Shown one piece after another: positions 39,483-49,031 of a DNA stretch of 64,000 nt. The first letter of the stretch is position 1. The number at the start of each line of letters is the position of its first letter. The translations under genes were made by a program, and so were the position numbers. Source of the DNA: Aurantibacter crassamenti (GTDB lineage Bacteria > Bacteroidota > Bacteroidia > Flavobacteriales > Flavobacteriaceae). The notes below the pieces were generated by a model. That model saw nothing but the letters and a program-made list of their open reading frames with translations, ran no database searches and was not told the DNA's origin. Location of the stretch: contig NZ_JAFBGM010000001.1 of assembly GCF_016811105.1 (NCBI RefSeq), forward strand, positions 2,546,126 through 2,610,125. The letters are read 5' to 3'.

Positions 39483-42400
39483 ATGAAGGAAGGTTTAGCT
39501 GGTAAAATTGCCAAATTATTTATAGGCAGTAAGTTAACGGTACTACTAATGATTGTATTTATGGTCATTGGGGTGTACAGTTCGTTTTTGATTCCGAGGG
39601 AAGAAGAACCACAGATTGACGTGCCAATGGCAGACATTTTTGTAGGCTACCCTGGTGCGAGTCCTGCTGAAGTAGAATCGCGTGTTATTAAGCCTTTAGA
39701 GAAATTAATCTCCAATATTAAAGGTGTAGAATATGTGTATTCAACTTCAATGAAAGAGCAAGGTATGGTCATTGTTCAGTTTTACGTTGGCGAAGACATA
39801 GAGCGATCTTTTGTAAAACTGTACAATGAAATTAATAAGCATATGGATATTATGCCGCAGGGCGTAACATTCCCATTGGTAAAAACCCGTGCTATTGATG
39901 ACGTGCCTATGCTGGGGCTTACCTTATGGAGCGAAAATTATGACGGGTACCAGTTAAGCCAAATGGCACAAGAGCTAGAAAGCGAAATTAAAAAGGTAAA
40001 CGATGTGGCTATTACCCATAAAATTGGTAATCAAGACCGCCAATTACGTGTGGTTCTAGATAAGGATAAACTAGCCGCCAGTGGCTTGGATTTCTTATCT
40101 GTTTCTGAAATGATTAAGGCTAACAATGCGCAATTAAGCTCTGGTAGTTTTGATAAGAATGATACTGAGTTTTTGGTAAATACCGGTAATTTTTTGGCTT
40201 CGGTAACCGATGTTGAAAATCTTGTGGTTGGTGTACAACAAAACCAGCCTATTTATTTAAAACAAATTGCGAGCATTATCGACGGACCAGAAGTTCCACA
40301 AAGTTATGTGTCTTTAGGTTTCGGGCAGGCCAGTGATAAGGTGACTGATTACAAATCTGAATACCCAGCGGTTACCATTTCGGTAGCAAAAAGAAAGGGT
40401 GCCGATGCGATGAAAATTGCAGATATCGTTATTGATAAAGTTGACCATTTACGAGCCACATTAATTCCTAATGATGTTCACGTAGAAATCACTAGAAACT
40501 ATGGAGAAACTGCATCTCATAAAGTGTCAGAACTTTTATTACACTTAATAGGGTCTATAATTGCGGTAACATTAGTAGTTATGTTAGCTATGGGCTGGCG
40601 TGGTGGTTTGGTCGTATTTTTATCCGTACCCATTACATTTGCTTTGACATTGTTGAGTTATTATATGCTTGACTACACTTTGAACAGAATTACATTATTT
40701 GCCTTGGTTTTTGTAACAGGTATTGTGGTAGATGACTCCATTATTATAGCCGAGAATATGCACCGGCATTTTAAAATGAAACGGCTACCGTTTAAGCAAG
40801 CTGCACTGTATGCTATTAACGAAGTTGGTAACCCTACTATATTAGCAACGTTTACTGTTATTGCCTCAGTTTTACCAATGGCATTCGTATCTGGATTAAT
40901 GGGACCATATATGGCACCTATGCCAATTGGCGCATCTATTGCAATGATTTTATCATTATTCGTCGCTTTGACTATAACACCTTATTTGGGGTATATTTTC
41001 TTGAGAGAAAAAGATAAAAAAGGTGAAGCTGAAAAGATAGAAAAGCCATTAGAGGAAACCTTTATTTACAGAATTTATAACAAATATGAACGCCCTCTTA
41101 TTGAAAACAAAAGCAAACGTTGGTTGTTTTTAGGACTGACTTTTTTAATGCTAATGGGATCAATGGTATTGTTTTTCACCAAATCTGTGGCTGTAAAAAT
41201 GTTGCCTTTTGATAACAAAAACGAGTTTCAAGTGGTTATTGATATGCCCGAAGGCACCACCCTTGAACGCACAGGTGTGGTTGCTCAAGAAATTGCTCAA
41301 TATTTATCTACTAGACCAGAGGTTGTTAATTACCAGAACTATGTAGGTACCTCTGCCCCTATTACCTTTAACGGTTTGGTACGCAATTACGATTTACGTG
41401 GAGGTAGTAATATGGCAGATATTCAAGTTAATCTTATTGACAAAGGGGAGCGATCTGCCCAGAGTCATGACATTGCAAGATTATTGCGCCCAGCTATTCA
41501 AAAAATAGCGGCAAAATATAATGCGAATGTAAAAATAGTTGAAGTTCCACCAGGACCTCCTGTATTATCTACAATTGTAGCAGAAGTTTATGGTCCTGAC
41601 TATGAAGAGCAAATGAGAATTGCGAATAGCGTTCAAGATATCTTGAAAAACACTGATGATGTTGTTGATATCGATTGGCTAGTAGAAGCTGACCAAACTG
41701 AATATAAATTCGAAATCAACAAAGAGAAAGCAATGCTTTATGGCGTGGCACCGCAGCAAATTGCCTATACCCTGAACATGGCATTATCGAATAGGGCTAT
41801 AACCAATTTATACGATGAAAATGCTAGCAACCAAGTAGGTTTACTATTGGCTTTGGATGAAAAGGAGAAATCAACAATTTCAGATATTTCACAATTAAAA
41901 ATTACTTCTAAACACGGTACAATGGTGCCTATTGCAGATTTAGTCGACATTAAGGAAACTACCAGTGCAAAGAGTATCTACCGTAAAAATCAAAAACGTG
42001 TAGTTTATGTAATGGCAGATATGGCAGGAGAATTAGAGAGCCCCGCATATGCGATATTAGGTATGGAAAAAAAGCTTAAAGAAATTGCTTTACCAAAAGG
42101 GTATGAAATTTCCGAAATGTACTTAGGTCAACCTGAGTTTGAAGATGACTATACCGTTAAATGGGATGGGGAATGGCAAATTACTCTTGAGGTATTCCGT
42201 GATTTGGGAATTGCATTTTTAGGGGCCATTATCCTTATTTATATCTTAATTGTAGGATGGTTCCAAAACTTTAAAGCACCTATTGTAATGATGGTAGCTA
42301 TACCATTATCATTGATAGGAATTATTCTAGGACACTGGATTATGGGCGCATTTTTTACCGCTACTTCATTTATTGGAATGATTGCACTCGCAGGTATTAT

Positions 42401-42716
42401 GGTACGAAACTCCGTTTTACTAATTGATTTCATCAACCTGCGATTAGCCGAAGGCGTACCTATTAAACAGGCAGCTATTGAAGCTGGTGCTGTACGTACC
42501 ACGCCTATTCTATTAACTGCTGGAACGGTAGTTATTGGTGCGTTTGTTATTTTATTTGACCCAATATTTCAAGGTTTGGCTATCTCATTAATGGGAGGAA
42601 CTATTGTTTCTACCGTGCTTACCCTATTGGTTGTGCCTTTGGTGTACTACATGATAGAAAAGAAGAATTATCCCGATACTGAAACGCAAGAAATTGCAGA
42701 AACAAGTAAGGACTAA
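39483..42716 (+). CDS. RND-family efflux pump (AcrB-like)
   Basis: A 1077-residue inner-membrane pump of normal family length. The N-terminal helix is followed by the first large periplasmic loop, helices 2-6 with the proton-relay region GIVVDDSIIIAENMHRHF (two acidic residues in TM4), a second loop after about residue 560 and the closing helices (about 900-1060). It drives proton-coupled export with the two genes upstream. The operator suggests induction with the sulfide genes; substrate is unknown. Confidence 0.93.
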   Translation: MKEGLAGKIAKLFIGSKLTVLLMIVFMVIGVYSSFLIPREEEPQIDVPMADIFVGYPGASPAEVESRVIKPLEKLISNIKGVEYVYSTSMKEQGMVIVQFYVGEDIERSFVKLYNEINKHMDIMPQGVTFPLVKTRAIDDVPMLGLTLWSENYDGYQLSQMAQELESEIKKVNDVAITHKIGNQDRQLRVVLDKDKLAASGLDFLSVSEMIKANNAQLSSGSFDKNDTEFLVNTGNFLASVTDVENLVVGVQQNQPIYLKQIASIIDGPEVPQSYVSLGFGQASDKVTDYKSEYPAVTISVAKRKGADAMKIADIVIDKVDHLRATLIPNDVHVEITRNYGETASHKVSELLLHLIGSIIAVTLVVMLAMGWRGGLVVFLSVPITFALTLLSYYMLDYTLNRITLFALVFVTGIVVDDSIIIAENMHRHFKMKRLPFKQAALYAINEVGNPTILATFTVIASVLPMAFVSGLMGPYMAPMPIGASIAMILSLFVALTITPYLGYIFLREKDKKGEAEKIEKPLEETFIYRIYNKYERPLIENKSKRWLFLGLTFLMLMGSMVLFFTKSVAVKMLPFDNKNEFQVVIDMPEGTTLERTGVVAQEIAQYLSTRPEVVNYQNYVGTSAPITFNGLVRNYDLRGGSNMADIQVNLIDKGERSAQSHDIARLLRPAIQKIAAKYNANVKIVEVPPGPPVLSTIVAEVYGPDYEEQMRIANSVQDILKNTDDVVDIDWLVEADQTEYKFEINKEKAMLYGVAPQQIAYTLNMALSNRAITNLYDENASNQVGLLLALDEKEKSTISDISQLKITSKHGTMVPIADLVDIKETTSAKSIYRKNQKRVVYVMADMAGELESPAYAILGMEKKLKEIALPKGYEISEMYLGQPEFEDDYTVKWDGEWQITLEVFRDLGIAFLGAIILIYILIVGWFQNFKAPIVMMVAIPLSLIGIILGHWIMGAFFTATSFIGMIALAGIMVRNSVLLIDFINLRLAEGVPIKQAAIEAGAVRTTPILLTAGTVVIGAFVILFDPIFQGLAISLMGGTIVSTVLTLLVVPLVYYMIEKKNYPDTETQEIAETSKD

Positions 42717-42728
42717 AAAACGATAAAA

Positions 42729-43034
42729 ATGAAATTACTAATAGTAACAGTGGTAGAAGAATTTGAGAAAGAAATTCTGCGGCTCTTTAAAAAGGCGCGT
42801 ATAGAGAGCTTTAGTGGTTCTGATATTGATGGCTATAAAAATCATTCTTCATTGGTTCATACCACTAGTTGGTTTCCTATTGAAAAGGGTGGGTTAGAAT
42901 CTAGTTTGTTCTTCTCTTTTACAGAAGATGAAAATATTGATACACTTTTTAAACTCATTAAAGAATTCAATCAAAATCTGGAAACGAACAACCCGATAAA
43001 AGCAGTGGTCGTTCCAATAGAAAAATCAATATAA
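42729..43034 (+). CDS. PII/CutA-like-fold protein of RND operon
   Basis: A 101-residue protein (MKLLIVTVVEEFEKEILRLF, later GLESSLFFSFTEDENIDTLF and NPIKAVVVPIEK) with the beta-alpha-beta order of PII and CutA-type trimers. No Tyr-51-type uridylylation loop is present. It starts 12 bases after the pump. Small proteins of this fold occur in several RND metal-efflux operons, where a role in pump control has been suggested; here that is inferred. Confidence 0.55.
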   Translation: MKLLIVTVVEEFEKEILRLFKKARIESFSGSDIDGYKNHSSLVHTTSWFPIEKGGLESSLFFSFTEDENIDTLFKLIKEFNQNLETNNPIKAVVVPIEKSI

Positions 43035-43052
43035 TTTAAAAACTATTAAAAA

Positions 43053-43247
43053 ATGTTGAACACATATTTTAGGGTAATAGTAGGTACAATGGTTTTGCTT
43101 AGCTTTGTATTGGCAGTATATGTGCATATAAACTGGTTATGGTTTACCGTATTCATAGGGGTAAATCTTATACAATCTGCGTTTACGAAATGGTGCTTGT
43201 TAGAAACTATTCTTTTAAAAGTAGGGGTGAAGAAAGAAGAGGGGTAG
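43053..43247 (+). CDS. DUF2892 small membrane protein
   Basis: A 64-residue protein with two membrane helices (about 5-25 and 27-47) and the AFTKWCLLETILLK segment that corresponds to the SFCP region of DUF2892. It is the last gene of the RND operon, 18 bases after the PII-like gene. A relative is at 1134, so each regulon carries one. Function unknown. Confidence 0.72.
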   Translation: MLNTYFRVIVGTMVLLSFVLAVYVHINWLWFTVFIGVNLIQSAFTKWCLLETILLKVGVKKEEG

Positions 43248-43363
43248 TTGTTTGATATAATGTTTTGAAGTGTAGTACACTGTAGTTGTAGATTTAAAAA
43301 AATGCAGACGTTTTGTAGACATTTTAAATCAAACAACATCAAATCATATGACTTCCTAAAACT

Positions 43364-43400
43364 AAAAAAACCTTGCCAATCATAAGATTAGCAAGGTTTT
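43364..43400 (-). terminator. Terminator of tRNA-Lys
   Basis: On the minus strand the stem CCTTGCTAATC/GATTGGCAAGG (43396-43386 and 43381-43371, one wobble) is followed by T7. It ends the tRNA transcript and may also stop the opposing RND operon. Confidence 0.8.
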
Positions 43401-43421
43401 GGTCTCGGATAGTATTCCGAT

Positions 43422-43497
43422 TGGTGACCTGGCTGGGGCTCGAACCCAGGACCCTCTCCTTAAAAGGGAGATGCTCTACCAACTGAGCTACCAGGTC
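43422..43497 (-). tRNA. tRNA-Lys (anticodon TTT)
   Basis: On the minus strand the acceptor GACCTGG/CCAGGTC, D-arm GCTC...GAGC, anticodon arm TCTCC-CTTTTAA-GGAGA and T-arm CTGGG-TTCGAGC-CCCAG all fold. The anticodon is TTT (Lys). A is the discriminator base and CCA is encoded (43424-43422). A terminator follows. Confidence 0.97.
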
Positions 43498-43722
43498 AAA
43501 ATTTCAATATTGCTATTTGAGTTTCCTCGTTTAGCGGGTGCAAATATAAGATCATTAATTAATTAATGAAACTTTATTTAGAAAATTTAATTCGTTCATA
43601 TTTGAAAATGGCCGTAACTACTTGTGTTTAGCGTATTTAATAGTTAAAAAAAGTTTAATGAATTAGTCTAACTTTTTTTGATATCAATCTAAAATGCATC
43701 ATTTTTACGGAAAATTGAACGT

Positions 43723-44238
43723 ATGAAAATAGTCCTTCTGGGGTATATGGGTAGTGGTAAAAGTACTATTGGTAGGGTTTTGGCAGAAAAGCTAGACTAT
43801 AGATTTCTAGATCTTGATGATTTTATTGAGCAAAAAGAAAAAATGTCTATTCCTGAGCTTTTTAAGGAAAAGGGGGAAATCTACTTTCGTAAAAAAGAAT
43901 CAGAATATATTACTATGGCCCTTGCCGAAAGTGATAAAATTATATTATCATTAGGTGGTGGTACTCCATGTTATACAAATAATATGTCTGATATCTTGAC
44001 GCTTACACCAAATGTGATTTATTTAAAAGTTTCTGTCATTGGTTTAGCCCAAAGATTACAGAAAGAAAAAAGTGATCGACCTTTGATTAAGAATATTCCT
44101 GATGCCGATTTACCTGAATTTATTGGAAAACATCTTTTTGAGCGCAGTGTGTTCTACCAAAAGGCAAATAGCACAATTGAATGTGATAATAAAACTATAG
44201 ATGATATCGTGTCTGAAATTGCTGAGAACTTAGTCTAA
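43723..44238 (+). CDS. aroK: Shikimate kinase
   Basis: A 171-residue kinase with Walker A GYMGSGKSTIG, the shikimate-binding LDLDDFIE, GEIYFRKKESEY, the LSLGGGTPCY loop and the LID EKSDRPLI. It phosphorylates shikimate at O3 in the chorismate pathway. Length and order are standard. Its stop overlaps the end of the convergent phosphoribosyltransferase by nine bases. Confidence 0.95.
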   Translation: MKIVLLGYMGSGKSTIGRVLAEKLDYRFLDLDDFIEQKEKMSIPELFKEKGEIYFRKKESEYITMALAESDKIILSLGGGTPCYTNNMSDILTLTPNVIYLKVSVIGLAQRLQKEKSDRPLIKNIPDADLPEFIGKHLFERSVFYQKANSTIECDNKTIDDIVSEIAENLV

Positions 44239-44733
44239 ATAAACACTGTCATTCTTTGTTTCAAACTTTACATGCACGTGCACATTTAACGACGTAGAGA
44301 GTGAAATGCCTTTAAAATCAGCTTTTACAGGATATTTTTTGTGATTTCTATTAACAAGTACTGCAGTTTTTAATTGACGTAATGGTGTTCGTAAAAAATG
44401 ATGAACCCCATATATAAGTGTTGTTCCTGAATTAAGAACATCATCAACAATGACTACCGATTTGTTTTTATAGTCTTCTTGCGGAATTGAAGTTTCAACG
44501 CCACTCTTTAATGGGTTTTTCTTATCCATAGAAACCTTGCAAATTGTAATATCTGCTTCTGTGATTTTTTTAAGAATAGCACCTAGTTTCTGAGCAAGTT
44601 TCAATCCGCCACCATCTATTCCTGCAATAATAATAGCTTTTTCTTCAACATTAGCTTCATAAATTTGATAAGCTATACGCTTTACCTTGTGCTCAATTTG
44701 CTGATGTGAAAGTATCTGATTGTCCATTTTCAA
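44230..44733 (-). CDS. Phosphoribosyltransferase family protein
   Basis: A 167-residue type I phosphoribosyltransferase with the PRPP loop VVIVDDVLNSGTTLIYG and the hood start AIIIAGIDGGGLKLAQKL. It resembles PyrR or hypoxanthine-type enzymes, but the base specificity cannot be read. The aroK, PRTase and hslR neighbourhood is, as far as I recall, common in Flavobacteriaceae. Confidence 0.85.
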   Translation of the reverse strand: MKMDNQILSHQQIEHKVKRIAYQIYEANVEEKAIIIAGIDGGGLKLAQKLGAILKKITEADITICKVSMDKKNPLKSGVETSIPQEDYKNKSVVIVDDVLNSGTTLIYGVHHFLRTPLRQLKTAVLVNRNHKKYPVKADFKGISLSTSLNVHVHVKFETKNDSVYLD

Positions 44734-44763
44734 AAAATCTATTCAAATATACTCAAAGCGCTT

Positions 44764-45150
44764 TTATTCTTCACTTTTTTCATCTTCAGTTGTTGTATAG
44801 TCATCAATGTCACGCCGATCTTTTTTAGTAGGCCGTCCTGTTCCTCTTTTTCTATAATGCTCTTTAGCATGCTTTAATAGTTCAGCATGTTCAAAAGCTT
44901 CTTTAGGGGTGATGTCTTTTCTATAGATATCAACCAGTTTGGCCCCAACTCGGCTTGCTGGTATATCAGTAACCTGAAATTGATAATCAATTTGGTTTTT
45001 ACGGACAATAATTTTATCCATAGGAAAAACATCTCTAGCTGGTTTTACCACCTGTTCGTTCATTTTTACACGACCTTTTTTACAAGCTTCAGTAGCCTGA
45101 TTGCGTGTCTTGAAATAACGGGTACACCATAAGAATTTATCAATGCGCAT
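44764..45150 (-). CDS. hslR: Hsp15-type S4-domain RNA-binding protein
   Basis: A 128-residue protein with an S4 domain (MRIDKFLWCTRYFKTRNQATEACKK start, cut here for length) and a basic tail (HYRKRGTGRPTKKDRRDID). Hsp15 binds free 50S subunits with stalled peptidyl-tRNA and helps recycle them. It lies 30 bases before the PRTase gene on the same strand. Confidence 0.9.
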   Translation of the reverse strand: MRIDKFLWCTRYFKTRNQATEACKKGRVKMNEQVVKPARDVFPMDKIIVRKNQIDYQFQVTDIPASRVGAKLVDIYRKDITPKEAFEHAELLKHAKEHYRKRGTGRPTKKDRRDIDDYTTTEDEKSEE

Positions 45151-45228
45151 AAGTTGTTACAAATCTTTGTTAAGGCTTCAACGAAAATAGTGGAAAATTG
45201 TATCTTGCGCCCTGTAAAAAAGAAAAGC

Positions 45229-46158
45229 ATGCAATTGAAAAGAATCTTTTATCTTTTAGTATTAGTCATTTTTATAGGATCTTGTAATAATGATGATGAC
45301 GAAACTGCTGTAGTTGTGCCTCCACAAACCTTAACTGAGACCATTGCCTCCGATGAGGCTGCCATAAAAGAATATCTAAGTACTCACTTTTATAATTATG
45401 AAGATTTTGCCAACCCAGCCGATGATTTTGATTATAAAATAGTAATAGGCGATATAGAAGGTGATAATGCAGGGAAAACACCTTTACTTGATCAAGTAGA
45501 AACACAAACAATTAAAGTTGAAATTACCGAAGAAGAAGGTTTAATTGATCACACATTATATTATTTAATAGCAAGAGAAGGAGTAGGCGAAAACCCAACC
45601 ATAGGTGATAATTCTTTTGTACACTATGAGGGGTCATTATTGGATGGGACTATCTTTGATATCTCTACTACACCAGCAGTGTTTAATCTTTCTGGGGTTG
45701 TAAGAGGTTTTGGAAATGGAGTAACCAAATTGAAATCTGGTACAGGCCCTATTGAAAATGGTAATGGTACGGTTAGTTATGAAGATTATGGAGTTGGAAT
45801 GATAATTATGCCTTCTGCTTTAGGATATTATAATTCATCTAGTTCAAGTTTAATTCCATCATATAGTCCGTTAATATTTAAAGTTGACTTGTTATCGTAT
45901 TTAAAAAATACTGATACTGATGAAGATGGAATACCAAATATTGAGGAAGACGTAGACGGTGATGGTAATTTGAATAATGATAATACCGATGTAGATACTG
46001 AATTCTCTACTTTTTTGGCGAATTATACGGATTCAGATGATGATGGTGATGGTATATCAACTTTAGATGAAATTTCAGATGAGAATGGTGTTATTATTAA
46101 GCCATATCCTGACACAGACAATGATGGCACTCCAGATTATCTAGATAGCGATAGTTAA
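45229..46158 (+). CDS. FKBP-type peptidyl-prolyl isomerase lipoprotein
   Basis: A 309-residue exported lipoprotein (lipobox IFIGSCNN, Cys 19). Its middle (about 95-220) is an FKBP domain (NSFVHYEGSLLDGTIFDIS, MIIMPSALGYYN). The end (about 225-309) has calcium-binding, thrombospondin-3-like Asp-rich repeats (DTDEDGIPNIEED, DNDGTPDYLDSDS). The frame opens at 45154, but the signal peptide starts at ATG 45229. It may help fold outer-membrane or gliding-type proteins; whether it is GldI-like is not clear. Confidence 0.85.
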   Translation: MQLKRIFYLLVLVIFIGSCNNDDDETAVVVPPQTLTETIASDEAAIKEYLSTHFYNYEDFANPADDFDYKIVIGDIEGDNAGKTPLLDQVETQTIKVEITEEEGLIDHTLYYLIAREGVGENPTIGDNSFVHYEGSLLDGTIFDISTTPAVFNLSGVVRGFGNGVTKLKSGTGPIENGNGTVSYEDYGVGMIIMPSALGYYNSSSSSLIPSYSPLIFKVDLLSYLKNTDTDEDGIPNIEEDVDGDGNLNNDNTDVDTEFSTFLANYTDSDDDGDGISTLDEISDENGVIIKPYPDTDNDGTPDYLDSDS

Positions 46159-46180
46159 GCCATTAAAAAGCCTTAAAACA

Positions 46181-46215
46181 AAAATAGCCCTCATCAATGA
46201 GGGCTATTTTTGTTT
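46181..46215. terminator. Bidirectional intrinsic terminator
   Basis: AAAATAGCCCTCAT (46181-46194) and ATGAGGGCTATTTT (46197-46210) form a perfect 14-bp stem between the convergent FKBP and beta-barrel genes. Confidence 0.88.
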
Positions 46216-46228
46216 GAATACAGTTCGT

Positions 46229-46825
46229 TTAAAATTTGATAGAAGCACTCAAAATTAATTGATCAGGTCTTGTGTCAACACGGCTATTTGGCAATGTTGT
46301 AATGTTAGTGTTAATGAACTTTGCTTCATTTTCACTAAAACCTCTTTCATAGCGAAGATCAAATCCTATTTTACCAAGATTTACACCAGCTCCAATATGA
46401 AGCCCTACACTAAAGTCATTCTCTATCTCATTGATGCCGATACCTTCAAATTCAGAATCTAAAATGTATTGAAAGGCAGGCCCCGCAAAAACATTTAGTG
46501 GGCCAATAACTTTTACGCCTACTAACATGGGCGCATCTAATCTACTTATGTCAAGTTTATCACCCGCATAATCTGATTGCGTTTTGGTATACACCACTTC
46601 GGGTCTAAAAAAGAATCGGTTACCAATTTTACCGAAGAAACCTACGTGGTATCCAATATTTCGGTCAGGGTTTTTTGCGGCTGCTCCTACAGATTCAAAA
46701 TAATTACCGTTTGCACCGTAATTAAGTCCACCGGTAATTCCAAATCCAGATCCGCTTTGCGCAAATGCAGTTGTGCTTATACAAGCGAAGACTGCAACTA
46801 ATAATGTTGTTCTTAGTACTTTCAT
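46229..46825 (-). CDS. Outer-membrane beta-barrel protein
   Basis: A 198-residue protein with a signal peptide (MKVLRTTLLVAVFACISTTAFAQ region; cleavage after AFA) and alternating strands of a small porin-like barrel (OMP_b-brl type; GFGITGGLNYG, GYHVGFFGKIGNRFFFRPEV, ending LILSASIKF). The frame extends to 46876, but the signal peptide sets the start at ATG 46825 (or 46834). Function is unknown; it is likely a structural or small-pore protein of the outer membrane. Confidence 0.82.
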   Translation of the reverse strand: MKVLRTTLLVAVFACISTTAFAQSGSGFGITGGLNYGANGNYFESVGAAAKNPDRNIGYHVGFFGKIGNRFFFRPEVVYTKTQSDYAGDKLDISRLDAPMLVGVKVIGPLNVFAGPAFQYILDSEFEGIGINEIENDFSVGLHIGAGVNLGKIGFDLRYERGFSENEAKFINTNITTLPNSRVDTRPDQLILSASIKF

Positions 46826-46860
46826 TTGTTCCATTTTTAATGTTCTAAAACGGCCAAAAT

Positions 46861-46910
46861 AAAAAGCCATTACCAAAAGTTCTATTTACTATAACTTTTG
46901 GTAATGGCTT
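46861..46910 (-). terminator. Terminator of the transketolase operon
   Basis: An 18-bp perfect inverted repeat, AAGCCATTACCAAAAGTT (46864-46881) and its complement (46893-46910), with an 11-nt loop. On the minus strand it ends in a T-tract (46865-46861) 57 bases after the transketolase stop. Confidence 0.85.
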
Positions 46911-46966
46911 ATATCATAATGATCTCGTTTTTTAATACAGCAACAGTATCAAAAACGATACCATTG

Positions 46967-47920
46967 TCATTTTCTCTTCATTACTTTCAAAACGGCCTTC
47001 TCAATTGCTTTATTGTTGAGACCATATTTCTCCATAAGTTGTTCTGGTGTACCACTTTCACCAAAAGTATCTTGTGTAGCAATAAATTCTTGTGGCGTAG
47101 GATGCTGAGTAGCAAGCACTCTAGCAATACTTTCGCCTAAACCTCCTAAATAATTATGTTCTTCTGCAGTTACCACACATCCTGTTTTTTTAACAGAGTT
47201 TAACACGGCTTCTTCGTCAAGAGGTTTGATTGTATGAATGTTAATGACCTCTGCAGAAATTCCTTGTTTTTCTAAATTTTCAGCTGCAATCAAAGATTCC
47301 CATACCAAGTGACCTGTAGCAATAATAGTAACATCAGTACCTTCACTTAACATTAAGGCTTTGCCTATTTCAAATTTCTGATCAACTGGGGTGAAGTTTG
47401 CAACTTTTGGTCTTCCGAATCTTAAATAAACTGGGCCTTCAAAATCGGCAATTGCCAATGTAGCGGCTTTCGTCTGATTATAATCGCAAGGATTAATTAC
47501 AGTCATGCCCGGTAACATTTTCATCATACCGATATCTTCAAGAATTTGGTGTGTTGCACCATCTTCACCTAAAGTTACACCTGCATGCGATGCACAAATT
47601 TTCACATTTTTACCCGAATAGGCAATAGACTGACGAATTTGATCATAAACGCGCCCAGTAGAAAAGTTGGCAAATGTACCCGTAAATGGAATTTTACCAC
47701 CAATGGTTAAACCAGCAGCAATACCCATCATATTTGCTTCAGCAATACCTATTTGAAAAAAACGCTCAGGGTTTTCATCAATAAATTGTTGAATTTTTAA
47801 CGACCCTACCAAATCAGCACAAAGCGCTACTACATTTGGGTTAGTTCTGCCGAGTTCGGTCATTGCTGCCCCATATCCGCTTCGTGTATCGTTCTTACCT
47901 TGGTCTACGTATTTTGTCAT
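46967..47920 (-). CDS. Transketolase, C-terminal subunit
   Basis: A 317-residue protein equal to the pyrimidine-binding and C-terminal domains of transketolase. It has GIAEANMMGIAAGL (with the cofactor-activating Glu), FTGTFANFS, SHAGVTLGEDGATHQ and the C-terminal TVTAEEH-like VVTAEEHNYLGGLGE. It pairs with the subunit encoded upstream to make one heteromeric enzyme of the pentose phosphate pathway. Split transketolases are known in many bacteria and archaea. Confidence 0.92.
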   Translation of the reverse strand: MTKYVDQGKNDTRSGYGAAMTELGRTNPNVVALCADLVGSLKIQQFIDENPERFFQIGIAEANMMGIAAGLTIGGKIPFTGTFANFSTGRVYDQIRQSIAYSGKNVKICASHAGVTLGEDGATHQILEDIGMMKMLPGMTVINPCDYNQTKAATLAIADFEGPVYLRFGRPKVANFTPVDQKFEIGKALMLSEGTDVTIIATGHLVWESLIAAENLEKQGISAEVINIHTIKPLDEEAVLNSVKKTGCVVTAEEHNYLGGLGESIARVLATQHPTPQEFIATQDTFGESGTPEQLMEKYGLNNKAIEKAVLKVMKRK

Positions 47921-48007
47921 TGAATCAATATTTTGATGTCATTCTCGTAAGTCGAGAATCTTAGTCTATTCGATTGTTTTTATTTTAAGCTTTTTGCAAT
48001 CTATGGA

Positions 48008-48853
48008 TTAGTAATCACCCAAAGTTGCAGGGTTTTGAGATAAAGCATTTTCTAATTGTTCATCATTAGGTGCTTTACCATGCCATGCATGTGTGTACAT
48101 CATAAAATCTACACCATTACCCATTACAGTATGCAATAACACACAAACTGGTTTTCCTTTACCAGTTCTGCTTTTTGCTTCTTGCATTCCTTTTAAAATT
48201 GCTTCTAAATTGTTTCCTTCTTTAATATCTAAAACATCCCAACCGAAGGCTTCAAATTTTGTTCTCAAATCGCCCATTGGCAATACATCATCTGTAGAAC
48301 CATCAATTTGTTGACCGTTTAAATCAATAGTAGCAATAAGGTTGTCTACTTTTTTTCCGGCAGCATACATAATTGCTTCCCAGTTTTGACCTTCTTGCAA
48401 CTCGCCGTCACCATGAAGTGTATAAACCAAATTAGAATCGTTATTCAACTTTTTGGCTTGAGCTGCACCAAGTGCTACAGACATACCTTGCCCTAATGAA
48501 CCAGAAGCGATACGAACACCAGGTAAACCTTCATGTGTAGTAGGGTGACCTTGCAATCTAGAATTAATTAATCTAAATGTACCAAGCTCATCTACTGGAA
48601 AATATCCTCTTCTAGCCAAGACACTATAAAAAACAGGAGATATATGACCATTTGATAAAAAGAACAGATCTTCATCTTTTCCATCCATATCAAAACCATC
48701 TTTTAGCTCCATAATTTCATTGTAGAGGGCTACAATAAACTCAGTACAACCCAAAGAGCCTCCGGGGTGACCTGAATTAACTTTATGCACCATTCGAAGA
48801 ATATCTCTTCTTACTTGTACTACTAAATCTTGTAATTCTTGCACTGCTGCCAT
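48008..48853 (-). CDS. Transketolase, N-terminal subunit
   Basis: A 281-residue protein with the TPP diphosphate-binding motif GDGELQEGQNWEA...DLNGQQ, preceded by GHPGGSLGCTEF and GSLGQGMSVALGAA. It forms the N-terminal half of transketolase. A perfect -7 element (TATTTTTG, 48880-48873 on the minus strand) stands 20 bases before the ATG. It lies 87 bases before its partner on the same strand. Confidence 0.93.
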   Translation of the reverse strand: MAAVQELQDLVVQVRRDILRMVHKVNSGHPGGSLGCTEFIVALYNEIMELKDGFDMDGKDEDLFFLSNGHISPVFYSVLARRGYFPVDELGTFRLINSRLQGHPTTHEGLPGVRIASGSLGQGMSVALGAAQAKKLNNDSNLVYTLHGDGELQEGQNWEAIMYAAGKKVDNLIATIDLNGQQIDGSTDDVLPMGDLRTKFEAFGWDVLDIKEGNNLEAILKGMQEAKSRTGKGKPVCVLLHTVMGNGVDFMMYTHAWHGKAPNDEQLENALSQNPATLGDY

Positions 48854-48869
48854 TTTAATATTTTTTCGA

Positions 48870-48895
48870 CCCCAAAAATAGGTATTCTTTTGGGG
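48870..48895 (-). promoter_or_regulatory. Transketolase promoter within an inverted repeat
   Basis: The minus-strand -7 element TATTTTTG (48880-48873) overlaps CCCCAAAA (48870-48877), which is repeated inverted as TTTTGGGG (48888-48895). The dyad could be an operator; no regulator is suggested. Confidence 0.45.
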
Positions 48896-49005
48896 TTTTA
48901 CTACACGGATAATATAATTTATCAGGCCTTATCTATAAATAATGAAGCGTTAGAATCAACCTTAACTTTATTTGTTTCTTAAGAAGTTTGTGCACCTCAG
49001 TTGAT

Positions 49006-49013
49006 TATCTTTG
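49006..49013 (+). promoter_or_regulatory. -7 element of tgt
   Basis: TATCTTTG is a perfect TAnnTTTG element. It overlaps the most upstream in-frame TTG of the tgt frame (49011), so that codon cannot be the start. Confidence 0.65.
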
Positions 49014-49031
49014 TCGATTGAATCTGAACTA

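Noticed and set aside
43046-43342. 98-codon minus-strand frame opposite the second DUF2892 gene
   Set aside because: It is the shadow of the small membrane protein gene and has no family features.
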